The notes: a model not told the origin generated them from the letters alone. Counted from the first letter of the stretch, positions 1-7,746 are shown. The stretch is DNA of 38,595 nt from Synergistaceae bacterium (GCA_031277095.1 JAISLU010000097.1:1-38595); one strand, 5' to 3'. Numbers and translations are program-made.

Positions 1-187
1 TAGAAAAGCCCGCAATTCGCAAGGGCATTTCGAGAATATTGGCTTAAAATGAAGGCTTAAGCTGCAATTAAAAGACTGAAATGAAGTGTAGTGCTAAAAG
101 TTTCTCCATTTTAGGTTAAGGATGAACAATGATGGCGTCTCAAAACTTCAACGACAGCCGTCTTCCTCTGATGAACGCGGCGACGCG

Positions 188-1333
188 TCAGGCAAATGCG
201 CCGTCTTCCGACAGAAGATCGAGAGAAATCGCGTCGACACCCTTCGAAAACGGCCAGCGCCCTTCTCCGGGCATTGCGACGTATGTCCATTTTGGGCGGA
301 TGTCCTGAATCGCCGCATACGTACCTTTCGTGAGTTTCGGGGCAGGCGAGGCCTTGCACTCCACGGCATAGACGCAAGGACCGTTCTCCACGACGAAATC
401 CATCTCAGCGCCAGCTTTTGTCCGGTAATGAAACACCTCCGCCCGACTGTTGCATCCGATGACATTGGCGAGGACCACTTGCTCCCACACTGCCCCTAAC
501 GTGGGATGCCCAAGGAGGTCATCGTATGTTCCGATTCCCAGAAGGGACGACGCGATCCCCGAGTCGGAAAGGTATATCTTCGGGGTCTTGACGAGACGTT
601 TACCCATATTGGAGCGGTACGCCGGCACGGCGTGAAGCATGAACGCGCTTGCCAGCATGTCGATATGCGAACGGACGGTTTTGTCGCTCACGCCCAGAGA
701 GGATGCCAGACTCGAATAATTGACCATCTGTCCGTTCAGGTGCGCCAGCATCCGCCAAAGCCTTCGGACAAACCCAGGCGAGCTGCCCAGCCATTGCAGC
801 AGGTCTCTTTCGAGAAACGTCGCGATGAAATTCTCTCTCCACAGAGCGGACGTTTCTTCGTCCTCGGCCAGGAGGCTGCCCGGAAATCCGCCCCTCGACA
901 GGTATTGTTCCAAAGTCGCGGCGCCTTTCACCTCGCGCCATAGAAACGGCGTCAGGGTATAATAGCTCACCCGGCCGGCGAGGGTTTCGGAGGACTGTAA
1001 ATCTCTCGGCGCCGAGCCGAGAAAAAGGAACGCGCCATTTTTTCCCCACTCGTCGACGAGACTTCTTACCAGCGGAAACAAATCCGGGCAGCGCTGCATT
1101 TCGTCGATACAAATGAGGCTCCCTTTTTTTGAAGAAAAAAACATCTCGGGCACCGCGAGTTTTGCAAGATCCGACGGCCGTTCAAGGTCAAGATATACGG
1201 CGTCGTCTCTGCCCGACATAATCTTTCTCGCGAGAGTCGATTTTCCACACTGTCTCGGACCTGTGATGACGGTCACGGGAAAATGTTCGAGGGACTTTAC
1301 GATATCTTTTTCAAGAACCCGATCGATATACAT
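188..1333 (-). CDS. AAA-family ATPase with DUF4143 C-terminal domain
   Basis: Predicted cytoplasmic ATPase of the AAA_14/DUF4143 family (381 aa); the biological role of these proteins is not settled. A Walker A loop GPRQCGKST lies at residues 25-33 and a Walker B strand with ICIDEMQ near 70-80. The C-terminal DUF4143 part contains an E-x-D...E-C-K arrangement (EMDFVV, then VECKAS) like the PD-(D/E)xK nuclease fold seen in this family. Length is normal for the family and the frame is intact. The ATG start has AAGGAAGA just upstream, and that ribosome-binding segment is present twice in tandem. It stands alone and divergent from the GNAT-like gene. Family assignment is firm; function (toxin-like, defence or regulatory) is unknown. 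Confidence 0.85.
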   Translation of the reverse strand: MYIDRVLEKDIVKSLEHFPVTVITGPRQCGKSTLARKIMSGRDDAVYLDLERPSDLAKLAVPEMFFSSKKGSLICIDEMQRCPDLFPLVRSLVDEWGKNGAFLFLGSAPRDLQSSETLAGRVSYYTLTPFLWREVKGAATLEQYLSRGGFPGSLLAEDEETSALWRENFIATFLERDLLQWLGSSPGFVRRLWRMLAHLNGQMVNYSSLASSLGVSDKTVRSHIDMLASAFMLHAVPAYRSNMGKRLVKTPKIYLSDSGIASSLLGIGTYDDLLGHPTLGAVWEQVVLANVIGCNSRAEVFHYRTKAGAEMDFVVENGPCVYAVECKASPAPKLTKGTYAAIQDIRPKWTYVAMPGEGRWPFSKGVDAISLDLLSEDGAFA

Positions 1334-1336
1334 ATT

Positions 1337-1362
1337 GATTCTTCCTTTTGATTCTTCCTTTT
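1337..1362 (-). repeat. 13-nt tandem duplication of the ribosome-binding segment
   Basis: Two back-to-back copies of a 13-nt unit (minus sense AAAAGGAAGAATC) lie immediately upstream of the AAA/DUF4143 start codon, so the gene has two Shine-Dalgarno-like AAGGA motifs. A 7-bp-arm palindrome CGGAATT-T-AATTCCG follows at 1364-1378. Confidence 0.8.
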
Positions 1363-1379
1363 TCGGAATTTAATTCCGA

Positions 1380-1769
1380 TTTCGGCATGATTGTAGCTCT
1401 GCTGACGATGCTGCGCAAGGCCCTTGGCTCTGAATGTGTAAGCGTTCAACCCTCTTGCGTCCGATTCCCATCTGACAGTGGTTTCCATTCAGGGGGGTTT
1501 CGGGGGGCCCCCCGTTTTGGGCGAACGAGCTCCGCCCCCCTGGGCTGAATATTACGCGGATAAACGTACAAGAAACGCCGTTTCCCCAACCCCGGCGGTG
1601 TCTTTTAATGGAAGAACACCCTATTTCTATAGGACGAATATATATACCGCTCGGCTCCCGCATCTGACGACCATAGAACGAGGGCTTCTGCCGGGGTTCG
1701 CCCTGAGTTCGAGCGGAAGTTTCAGGGGGGCCCCTGCCTCCCTGAGCTTAAATCAGGTTGGGGGTTAAG
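1380..1769. other. Intergenic region with GC-rich nested palindromes
   Basis: No convincing gene is visible in this roughly 390-nt gap between two divergent genes. It contains an inverted repeat CAGGGGGG (1490-1497) / CCCCCCTG (1535-1542) enclosing a perfect 14-nt palindrome, CGGGGGGCCCCCCG (1501-1514). A shorter inverted repeat, CCTGA/TCAGG, lies near 1741-1757 just before the GNAT-like gene. A 96-codon open frame crosses part of the region, but it is Gly/Pro-rich and looks like translated non-coding sequence. The palindromes resemble the hairpin cluster after selB (36301-36366) in style. Confidence 0.5.
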
Positions 1770-2486
1770 ATGAGGGAGTTCGGGGAGCATTACCTGTGCT
1801 TGAAAAAACAAAAGAAGGCGGATTTCACAAAAACCTCCTGCGTTCTGCGCCGCCTCACCCTGGAAGACAAAGACGAGGCACTGGCGCTGCACCGGGTCAT
1901 GTCGGCGAGCGCGAATCCCGAGACGTTCGTGCCGGGCACGGACGAGGATTTTTTGCATATTCTCGAAGGCGCGGGGGTGGTCCTGGGAGTGCAGGAGGGA
2001 AAGCGCATCGTCTGCATGAGAACGGTACTCTTCCAGCCCCACGACGACGAGGTCCTGAGCGAGGACATGGGCCTTTTGCCGCACCAGATGAAGCGGATGG
2101 CCTTCATAGAATACTGCGTCGTGCATCGGGACTATCGAGGCAACAATCTCCAATTTTTGACGTACTATCACATGGAAAATCTTTTGTGGGAGGACTTCGA
2201 CTATCTGTACACCACCGTCTCGCCGCGGAATATTTTCAGCTTGCGGAACGTCATGGATTGCGGTTTTTACGCCTTTCAACTGAAGGAACGGTACGGCGGT
2301 TACATGCGCTATCTCCTGCGCAAAGACCTGAAGCACAGCACGTCCATCCGCACAAAACGACACGAGAGCGTTTTGCTGCACAACTATTCCGCCCAACAAC
2401 ACATCATGGAGAAAGGGAAAGTCGGCTACCGTCTGATCCGCTCCATGACGGGAACGCGCATGGCTTTCGGGGCGCTCACGAAATAG
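1770..2486 (+). CDS. GNAT-like acetyltransferase family protein
   Basis: Probable cytoplasmic N-acyltransferase of the GNAT fold (238 aa); substrate unknown. The segment YCVVHRDYRGNNLQ at about residue 120 fits GNAT motif A (beta4, then an R-G-x-x-L loop that holds the CoA pyrophosphate). The following SPRNIFSLRNVMDCGF fits motif B, where N and G residues recur. Motif A is degenerate (the canonical Q/R-x-x-G-x-G/A is reduced), so activity is unproven. The ATG at 1770 is preferred over an in-frame TTG at 1758, since a GGGGG purine run lies 5 nt upstream of it. It is a single gene, convergent with glpX, with a shared hairpin between them. Confidence 0.6.
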   Translation: MREFGEHYLCLKKQKKADFTKTSCVLRRLTLEDKDEALALHRVMSASANPETFVPGTDEDFLHILEGAGVVLGVQEGKRIVCMRTVLFQPHDDEVLSEDMGLLPHQMKRMAFIEYCVVHRDYRGNNLQFLTYYHMENLLWEDFDYLYTTVSPRNIFSLRNVMDCGFYAFQLKERYGGYMRYLLRKDLKHSTSIRTKRHESVLLHNYSAQQHIMEKGKVGYRLIRSMTGTRMAFGALTK

Positions 2487-2487
2487 A

Positions 2488-2515
2488 ACCGGCCCCTGCT
2501 GTACATGGGGCCGGT
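2488..2515. terminator. Stem-loop between convergent GNAT-like gene and glpX
   Basis: A 9-bp perfect stem ACCGGCCCC / GGGGCCGGT with a 10-nt loop sits 2 nt after the GNAT-like stop codon. There is no real T-run on the plus side and only a weak T-rich stretch on the minus side, so it may be a weak bidirectional terminator or an mRNA-end stabiliser. Confidence 0.5.
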
Positions 2516-2564
2516 CAAGCTCAGGGGGAGGGGAACTTCGGCCCTCTCTCCCTCGAGCCTCGTT

Positions 2565-3569
2565 TCAGTGTCTGGAGCCGTAGTCGATGGCACTGCCCAG
2601 CAAAGACAGCTTTTTGGGGGAGTGGACGGCCTCGATGTAACGCACCGTCCCGCTCTTGCCCCTCATGCACAAAGACCAGGTGTGGATATGAGCGCCCCGA
2701 TAGGCCACGCCCTTCAGCAGGTCTCCGTCCGACGCGCCGGTGGCGGCAAAGAAAACATTGTCCCCCTTCACGAGATCGTCGAGTTCCAGGACGGTGTGGC
2801 GGTCGATACCGCGGCCCTTGGCGTTCTCCTCATCTTCCTCGTTGCGGAAATAAGGTTTACACTGCATATTGCCCCCCAGGCATTTGATGGCGCAGGCGGT
2901 GATGACCGCCTCGGGCGACCCGCCGGAACCCAACAGAAGGTCGGCGGTAGACCCGTTTGCCCAGCAGGTCGTCAGCGCCCCGGCGATATCCCCGTCCGGG
3001 ATCAGGCGAATGCGCGCCCCCACCTTGCACACCTCCTCGCGAAGGGCTTCGTTGCGGGGGCGGTTCAGCATCACCACGGTCACGTCGTCGACGGCCTTGT
3101 TTTTCGCCTTGGCGACCCGCCGGATATTGACGTGTACCGGGGCGTCGATGTCGATAAAATCGGCGGCGTCCGGCCCTGTGACGATCTTATCCAGGTAAAA
3201 GAGGTTGCCGGGACTGAAAAGCGCGTCGTGGTCGGCCGCGGCGACGACGCTGATGGCTCCGCTGAGCCCGTTGGCCATCAGGCGGGTGCCGTCGATGGGA
3301 TCCACGGCAATGTCGATCTCCGGACCCTCCCCCGTTCCCAGCTTTTCTCCGTTGAAAAGCATCGGAGCCTCGTCTTTCTCCCCTTCTCCGATTACGACCG
3401 TCCCTCTCATGCTGACGGTATTCAGCATATAGCGCATTGCCTCCACCGCCGCCCGGTCCACCTCGTTTTTGTCTCCGCGGCCCATCCACCGGCCGGATGC
3501 CATAACGGCCGCCTCCGTGCCGCGCACCAGCTCCAATGCCAAATTTTTGTCCGACGCAAAAAGCGACAT
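2565..3569 (-). CDS. glpX: Class II fructose-1,6-bisphosphatase
   Basis: Dephosphorylates fructose-1,6-bisphosphate to fructose-6-phosphate in gluconeogenesis, in the cytoplasm and with divalent metal. About 334 aa, the usual GlpX length. Diagnostic blocks are present: GEGEKDEAPM (about residues 62-71), the metal/phosphate motif VDPIDGTR (about 90-98) and the GSGGSPEAVITA loop near 215. Two in-frame ATGs lie 6 nt apart. The downstream one (3569) is chosen because GGGAGG lies 7 nt before it; the upstream ATG (3575) is only 1 nt from that ribosome-binding site. It is divergent from flgB and shows no operon partner. Confidence 0.95.
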   Translation of the reverse strand: MSLFASDKNLALELVRGTEAAVMASGRWMGRGDKNEVDRAAVEAMRYMLNTVSMRGTVVIGEGEKDEAPMLFNGEKLGTGEGPEIDIAVDPIDGTRLMANGLSGAISVVAAADHDALFSPGNLFYLDKIVTGPDAADFIDIDAPVHVNIRRVAKAKNKAVDDVTVVMLNRPRNEALREEVCKVGARIRLIPDGDIAGALTTCWANGSTADLLLGSGGSPEAVITACAIKCLGGNMQCKPYFRNEEDEENAKGRGIDRHTVLELDDLVKGDNVFFAATGASDGDLLKGVAYRGAHIHTWSLCMRGKSGTVRYIEAVHSPKKLSLLGSAIDYGSRH

Positions 3570-3724
3570 CTTCATTCCTCCCTGTATTCAATATTTTGAA
3601 GTGATCCAATTATGTCCCATTATATTGTGTTTGCCTGGAGAAAACCATTGGATAAATACTATTCGGCGACTCTCAAGCCAATCAAGGCCAATCACGCTAA
3701 TCGACCCCGGGTCATTATGGGCAT

Positions 3725-3751
3725 TAAAGGAAAGTTTTTTTTTACCGAAAC
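3725..3751 (+). promoter_or_regulatory. Candidate sigma-28 (FliA-type) promoter for flgB
   Basis: TAAA (3725-3728), 15 nt, then ACCGAAAC (3744-3751) resembles the flagellar sigma-28 pattern TAAA-N15-GCCGATAA: the TAAA and the CCGA core match and three -10 positions differ. A start site just downstream would leave a short leader with GAGGTGAGG before the flgB ATG. Proposed by eye only. Confidence 0.3.
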
Positions 3752-3771
3752 TCAGTGTAGAGGTGAGGGTT

Positions 3772-4173
3772 ATGGTGCAGGATGTCACGTGGAAAGTCAT
3801 GGAGAAAGACTTGGAGGGCCTTGCGAAACGCTTTAAAGCCAACTCCAGAAATTTGGCCAACGCCAATACCCCCGGTTACCAACGGCGCAACGTCTCCTTC
3901 GAGGACCAACTGCGGGATGTGGTCGATTCGAGTAAAAAATTGAAGATGACCATTACCCATCACGGGCACATTCCCACGCGCCCCCATTCCGTTTCCGACG
4001 TGACGCCTGTGGAGAGACAAATCAAAGACGAGATCTACAGGCTCGACGGAAACAACGTGGACCCGGAGCGGGAGATGGCGGTCCTGATGGAGGCCCGTAT
4101 GATGTACGGGGCAATGAGCCGTTTCGCCGCCAGAAAACTTGCCAACTACAGAACGGTCATCGCCGGAAGATAA
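3772..4173 (+). CDS. flgB: Flagellar basal-body rod protein FlgB
   Basis: Proximal rod subunit of the flagellum, exported through the flagellar type III apparatus into the periplasm. 133 aa, typical for FlgB. The N-terminal rod signature is clear: NLANANTPGYQRR at about residues 27-39. The C-terminal helix (EREMAVLMEARMMYGAMSRF) is the conserved D0 coiled-coil strand. The ATG at 3772 has a purine-rich GAGGTGAGG about 4 nt upstream; a longer in-frame extension has no such support. flgC follows after a 170-nt AT-rich gap, wider than the usual tight flgB-flgC spacing. Confidence 0.93.
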   Translation: MVQDVTWKVMEKDLEGLAKRFKANSRNLANANTPGYQRRNVSFEDQLRDVVDSSKKLKMTITHHGHIPTRPHSVSDVTPVERQIKDEIYRLDGNNVDPEREMAVLMEARMMYGAMSRFAARKLANYRTVIAGR

Positions 4174-4270
4174 ACGCATTAAAAAAAGATCATATAGTGA
4201 ATTAAGATAAAAAGCCTAAAGTTAGAATAGCTAAAAGACAAGTCCTTTGCTCTATTTAGCGCGTGTGTAT

Positions 4271-4300
4271 TTAACATTTTTTAAGTTACACGGCTATAGT
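4271..4300 (+). promoter_or_regulatory. Candidate sigmaA promoter for flgC
   Basis: TTAACA (4271-4276), an 18-nt spacer and TATAGT (4295-4300) lie in the AT-rich flgB-flgC gap, about 45 nt before the flgC start. It could give flgC, and perhaps the peptidase behind it, separate transcription from flgB. The evidence is sequence resemblance only. Confidence 0.35.
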
Positions 4301-4344
4301 GAAAAATATGTTGAATTGATGAATTGCTGCGAGGGAATGACGCC

Positions 4345-4764
4345 ATGAAAATATTCGAGAGTATGGAAGTAGCGGGCAGCGCCTTGACGGCGCACCGGTT
4401 GTGGATGGACTCGATTTCGTCGAATCTTGCGAACATAAACACAACACGAACGCTGGACGGCGGTCCTTACAAAAGAAAGGTACCGCTTTTTGCCGAAATG
4501 CTGGACAAAACCATAGGCGGTTACGAAGACATCGGCGGTGTACGCGTGGTGGAAATCGCCGAGGATCCCACGCCTCCACGGCTCGCTTACCAGCCCGAAC
4601 ATCCCGACGCGGACCCGAACGGTTACGTGTCTTTTCCCAACGTGAACCTGGTACGCGAGATGACCGACATGCTCGTGGCCAGCCGCGCCTACGAAGCCAA
4701 TTTGTCCGTGGTGGAAAACGCAAAAACCATGTGGAACGGGGCTCTGGAAATCATTCGGGGGTAA
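4345..4764 (+). CDS. flgC: Flagellar basal-body rod protein FlgC
   Basis: Proximal rod component of the flagellar basal body. 139 aa, normal length. The N-terminal rod motif appears as SSNLANINTTRT near residues 26-37 (the family form is NIANxxTxG/T). The C-terminal conserved segment VNLVREMTDMLVASRAYEAN (about 103-122), followed by NAKTMWNGALEI, is the hallmark FlgC helix. The ATG at 4345 is used (GAGGG lies about 9 nt upstream); an in-frame start 21 nt earlier has weaker support. The usual next gene fliE is absent: a metallopeptidase begins 6 nt after the stop. The rest of the flagellar operon must lie elsewhere or be missing. Confidence 0.93.
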   Translation: MKIFESMEVAGSALTAHRLWMDSISSNLANINTTRTLDGGPYKRKVPLFAEMLDKTIGGYEDIGGVRVVEIAEDPTPPRLAYQPEHPDADPNGYVSFPNVNLVREMTDMLVASRAYEANLSVVENAKTMWNGALEIIRG

Positions 4765-4770
4765 TGGAAA

Positions 4771-5826
4771 ATGGGCGCGAAACCGCAAATCGACGTGGAA
4801 TATGTGAAAGCCTTCACTTCCGAGCTGCTGGCGATCCCCTCTATCGCCGGAGACTGCGACGCCGCCACGAAAAGAATCGCCCTCGAGTTCGAAAAATACG
4901 GCATCCCCGTCACGGAAACGAATAAACGGGCCCTCATCGGATCGTGGCGGGGAAACGACGACCGGCGCCATCGCCTGGTGGCGGCTCACGTGGATACCTT
5001 GGGGGCCACGGTGTGGCAGATCAAGCCCAACGGAAGGCTTCGCCTCTACCCCATAGGCGGCTTCGACTGGCGCGCTTTCGAGGGAGAAAACTGTACCCTG
5101 CGCACGTTGGACGGCCGAGACTACCGCGGAACTCTCGTCCCCGATCACGCGTCGCGTCACGCCTACACGGCTTCCGTCCGCGACGAAGTTCACGATATGG
5201 AGAAAATAGAGCTGCGGCTGGACGTCGAAACATCCTCTCAGGAGGCCACCCAGGCTTTGGGAATCCATTGCGGGGATCCCGTGTTTTTCGATCCGCGCTT
5301 GGAAATCACCGAAGAAGGGTACGTGAAGTCCCGTTTTCTTGACGACAAGCTGGGTATCGCCATTCTTTTCGGTGCCATCAAAGCCCTGAAGGAGCAATCT
5401 CTCCCCCTTGCTCACACGTCGCATTTTTACATCAGCAACTACGAGGAGATCGGACACGGAACCCCCGTCATCCCGCCCAAAACCGTCGAGTTCGCCTCTA
5501 TAGACATAGGGGTCGTCGCCGAGGGCCATACCTCCGACGAGCATAGCGTTACGATTGTAGCCCGCGACGGCGTAATGCCTTACGACCGCAAAATGATACG
5601 CCGTCTGGTCCACCTGGCCCGGACGGAAGAAATTCCCTTTTGTATCGACACCTACCTGAATTATGGAAGTGACGCTTCTTGCAGCGTAAAGGCCGGCAAC
5701 GACGTCCGCGCCGTCTGTTTCGGACCAGGGGTAGAAGCGACGCACCATTACGAACGCACCCACTGGGATTCCGTCACAGCGTCCACTCGCCTGTTGGCGG
5801 CCTGGCTCTCCGACGAAATGGCCTAA
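4771..5826 (+). CDS. M42 family metallopeptidase (glutamyl aminopeptidase/FrvX-like)
   Basis: Cytoplasmic tetrahedral aminopeptidase that trims N-terminal residues from peptides, using two metal ions. 351 aa, normal for M42. Metal and catalytic residues appear in order: H in AAHVDT (about residue 71), D in RFLDDKLG (about 190), the catalytic E-E pair in NYEEIGHG (about 223), D in SIDIGVV (about 245) and a late H in ATHHYERTH (about 328). The start codon is 6 nt after the flgC stop, so it is probably cotranscribed with flgC, an unusual partner. The specific substrate cannot be told from the sequence; the family call is firm. Confidence 0.92.
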   Translation: MGAKPQIDVEYVKAFTSELLAIPSIAGDCDAATKRIALEFEKYGIPVTETNKRALIGSWRGNDDRRHRLVAAHVDTLGATVWQIKPNGRLRLYPIGGFDWRAFEGENCTLRTLDGRDYRGTLVPDHASRHAYTASVRDEVHDMEKIELRLDVETSSQEATQALGIHCGDPVFFDPRLEITEEGYVKSRFLDDKLGIAILFGAIKALKEQSLPLAHTSHFYISNYEEIGHGTPVIPPKTVEFASIDIGVVAEGHTSDEHSVTIVARDGVMPYDRKMIRRLVHLARTEEIPFCIDTYLNYGSDASCSVKAGNDVRAVCFGPGVEATHHYERTHWDSVTASTRLLAAWLSDEMA

Positions 5827-5922
5827 AAAGAAGCCCTGTCCCGCTGCTTTGAGGATTCGCATCCTCTCCGTGCGCTTTCGCGGCACATTCTCGGCTGAAA
5901 CCGTGGAAAGAAAGGACCTGTA

Positions 5923-6111
5923 TTGATTACTCGAGGGGTGAAAGTAGTGGTCATGAGTTCGGAAGCATATAACGAGATGATAGATCGACTGCAACTGACT
6001 GCCGAGCTTATGGAAGCCGACAGAGAACTGCGCTCCGGAGCGTCAACTATACCCGCCTCCAATGTATTTTCCGGCATAAGAGATATGATTCGTGAGCAAG
6101 TACAAGGTTGA
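5923..6111 (+). pseudogene. Phd/YefM-type antitoxin remnant
   Basis: The encoded fragment reads ITRGVKVVVMSSEAYNEM... followed by RLQLTAELMEADRELRSG, the pattern of the middle and C-terminal part of Phd/YefM antitoxins (GPVLITR-G-K-xVVV-S-xEY). The N-terminal DNA-binding part is not open. Going upstream in the same frame there is GKKGPV and then an in-frame TGA near 5898-5900, while the expected ETVERK segment lies in another frame, which points to a frameshift. A TTG at 5923 with AAAGGA upstream could still start a 62-aa fragment. It overlaps the toxin remnant by 20 nt, the usual antitoxin-toxin arrangement. Confidence 0.6.
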
Positions 6112-6232
6112 GTTTACTCGTCGGGCGAATGCGCAGTATATTGCAGGATGTAAGAATAATTTACGCACTCACACATCGAAAAGATGCCCGACCTTTTTAT
6201 CGGGCACTGTGGGCGTTGCATTGCTGAATTGA
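6092..6232 (+). pseudogene. RelE/ParE-family toxin remnant (truncated)
   Basis: A GTG at 6092, inside the 3' end of the antitoxin remnant, opens a 46-codon frame starting SKYKVEFTRRANAQYI. This is the beta1-helix1 opening typical of RelE/ParE toxins (KYKVEFTxxAxxxY). After about 17 residues the resemblance stops, and the frame runs through non-family sequence into the terminator of the neighbouring MATE gene. The catalytic C-terminal part is absent, so the toxin should be inactive. It is called from the short N-terminal match and the antitoxin context; it is too short for certainty. Confidence 0.5.
6179..6206 (-). terminator. Intrinsic terminator of the MATE gene
   Basis: On the minus strand a 7-bp stem TGCCCGA/TCGGGCA (6206-6200 with 6191-6185, 8-nt loop) is followed by a short T-run (6182-6179). 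It lies about 45 nt after the MATE stop codon and overlaps the end of the decayed toxin frame. Confidence 0.6.
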
Positions 6233-6249
6233 AGTGAAAATCTCCTGTC

Positions 6250-7623
6250 TCAGAGCTTCCGCATGGCGCGCATTTCCGCCGTCACCAGCCCTGCGGCCAG
6301 GATCGCGGCGGCGGCGTCGGCTACGGGGCCGGCGTACATGATGCCCTCGATACCCCAAAAGCGGGGAAACACCACGATGAGGGGCAGGAGAAAGAGAATC
6401 TGTTTCGTCAAAGCCACCAGAAAACCCCTCATCGCCTTGCCTATCGACGTGAAGAAGCTGGCCGTGGACGGCTGGAGCCCGTTGGTGAAGGCCATCATCA
6501 AAAAAATGCGGAAGAACTTCTCCACGAAAAGGTAATATTCCTCGCTGCCGCTGCCGAACAGGGCAATGATCTGCCTCGGGAAAAGCTGAAAACATAAAAA
6601 CGACAAACAAGACACGGTGGTGCCGCAACCCAGAGCCATCCAGAACGCTTTCTCCACTCGGGCATAGTTTCTGGCGCCGTAGTTGAACCCTATGATGGGC
6701 TGCGCGCCCTGAGCGATGCCGATCACCGTCGAGAAAAAGACCATGTTGACCTTCGTGATGACGCCCACTGCGGCGAGGGGGATGTTGCTGCCGTAGATCG
6801 AGGAGGCGCCGTAATGGGTGAGGGTGTTGTTCATGGTGATCTGGACGCACATGATCGAGAGCTGGTTGAAGCAGGCGGAGGAACCCAGGGACAGGATGGC
6901 CTTCAGTTCGGCGAGCCTCGGGCGGAAGTAGTCCTTCGTCAGGGGAACGCTCCTGAATCGCATCAGGTGAGCTACGGCCATAGCGCAGCTGACGGCCTGG
7001 GAGAGGGTGGTCGCCCAGGCCGCGCCGGCTATTCCCATGTGGAACCCGAACATGAAAAGAGGGTCCAGAACGGTGTTGAGGAGCGCGCCCGTCAGGTTGC
7101 ACAGCATGGAGTAGGTGGGGCTTCCGTCCGCCCTGATCAAATGACTGCCGCAGGTGGACATGATCAAAAACGGCATGCCGAAGGAGGTTATGCTGGTGTA
7201 GGTCACGGCGTAGGAAAACACCTCGTCCGTCGCGCCGAAAGAACGCAAGAGAGGCCTCAGGGACAGAAGCACCAGGACGCACAAAACGACGCCCGCCGTG
7301 GCGGCGTAGGTCACGGCGTTGGCGACGATCCTTCCCGCCCGCTCCACGTTTCCCTTCCCCAACTCCAAGTTGAAGTTCGACGCGCCTCCGATCCCCAGCA
7401 GCAGGGAAAGAGACATGCACACGGTGACCAGGGGAAAGGCTACGTTGGTGGCCGCGTTGCCCAAAATCCCCACTCCGTGTCCGATGAATATCTGATCGAC
7501 GATATTGTAAAGGGCCCCCACCAACATCGAGACGATACTGGGTATCGCAAACTTGAGAAGCAGCCTGCCCACCCTGCCGGTAGCCAGGGGATGCGTCGCC
7601 GCGTCGAATTTTTCGCCTTCCAT
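6250..7623 (-). CDS. MATE family multidrug/cation efflux transporter
   Basis: Inner-membrane antiporter of the MATE family that exports cationic compounds with Na+ or H+ (457 aa, normal). It has about 12 hydrophobic segments in two MatE halves. The first half starts LLLKFAIPSIVSMLVGALYN with VDQIFIGH, and the second half carries AQGAQPIIGFNYGARN, both family hallmarks; overall it is most like the MepA branch. The ATG at 7623 is preferred because GGAGGGG lies 11 nt upstream; an in-frame TTG 24 nt further up would contain that site. It is a single gene with its own terminator. The substrate cannot be predicted. Confidence 0.92.
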   Translation of the reverse strand: MEGEKFDAATHPLATGRVGRLLLKFAIPSIVSMLVGALYNIVDQIFIGHGVGILGNAATNVAFPLVTVCMSLSLLLGIGGASNFNLELGKGNVERAGRIVANAVTYAATAGVVLCVLVLLSLRPLLRSFGATDEVFSYAVTYTSITSFGMPFLIMSTCGSHLIRADGSPTYSMLCNLTGALLNTVLDPLFMFGFHMGIAGAAWATTLSQAVSCAMAVAHLMRFRSVPLTKDYFRPRLAELKAILSLGSSACFNQLSIMCVQITMNNTLTHYGASSIYGSNIPLAAVGVITKVNMVFFSTVIGIAQGAQPIIGFNYGARNYARVEKAFWMALGCGTTVSCLSFLCFQLFPRQIIALFGSGSEEYYLFVEKFFRIFLMMAFTNGLQPSTASFFTSIGKAMRGFLVALTKQILFLLPLIVVFPRFWGIEGIMYAGPVADAAAAILAAGLVTAEMRAMRKL

Positions 7624-7655
7624 CGATAAAGAGACCCCTCCGTCCAATACCTTTT

Positions 7656-7746
7656 GCTCTATACTCTATCTCTATCTCTATTTCAATACTCTATACCCTC
7701 CGCCCAATGAACTCACCCATATCATATCGGGCGGACGGCGAGTTCA
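7656..7746 (-). repeat. Simple ATAGAG-type repeats and overlapping inverted repeats
   Basis: Between the Pmp-like gene and the MATE gene, 7656-7694 is a run of CTCTAT/CTATCT-like short repeats (minus sense ATAGAGATAGAG). Next to it are two interleaved inverted repeats: CCGCCC (7700-7705) / GGGCGG (7729-7734) and TGAACTC (7708-7714) / GAGTTCA (7740-7746). No T-run follows, so this is not an obvious terminator. The two stems interleave and could form a pseudoknot or alternative folds. Confidence 0.55.

Noticed and set aside
1478-1768. A 96-codon plus-strand open frame in the first gap
   Set aside because: It translates GC palindromes into Gly/Pro runs, overlaps the GNAT-like start and has no recognisable domain.
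5898-5900. In-frame TGA in the antitoxin remnant read as selenocysteine, given selA/selB nearby
   Set aside because: No SECIS-like hairpin follows closely and the neighbouring frame continues the family motif, so a frameshifted pseudogene explains it better.
4294-5994. A 566-codon open frame on the minus strand across flgC and the M42 peptidase
   Set aside because: It is a mirror of real genes on the plus strand; composition is odd (Val/Gly/Arg/His-rich) and no domain is visible.
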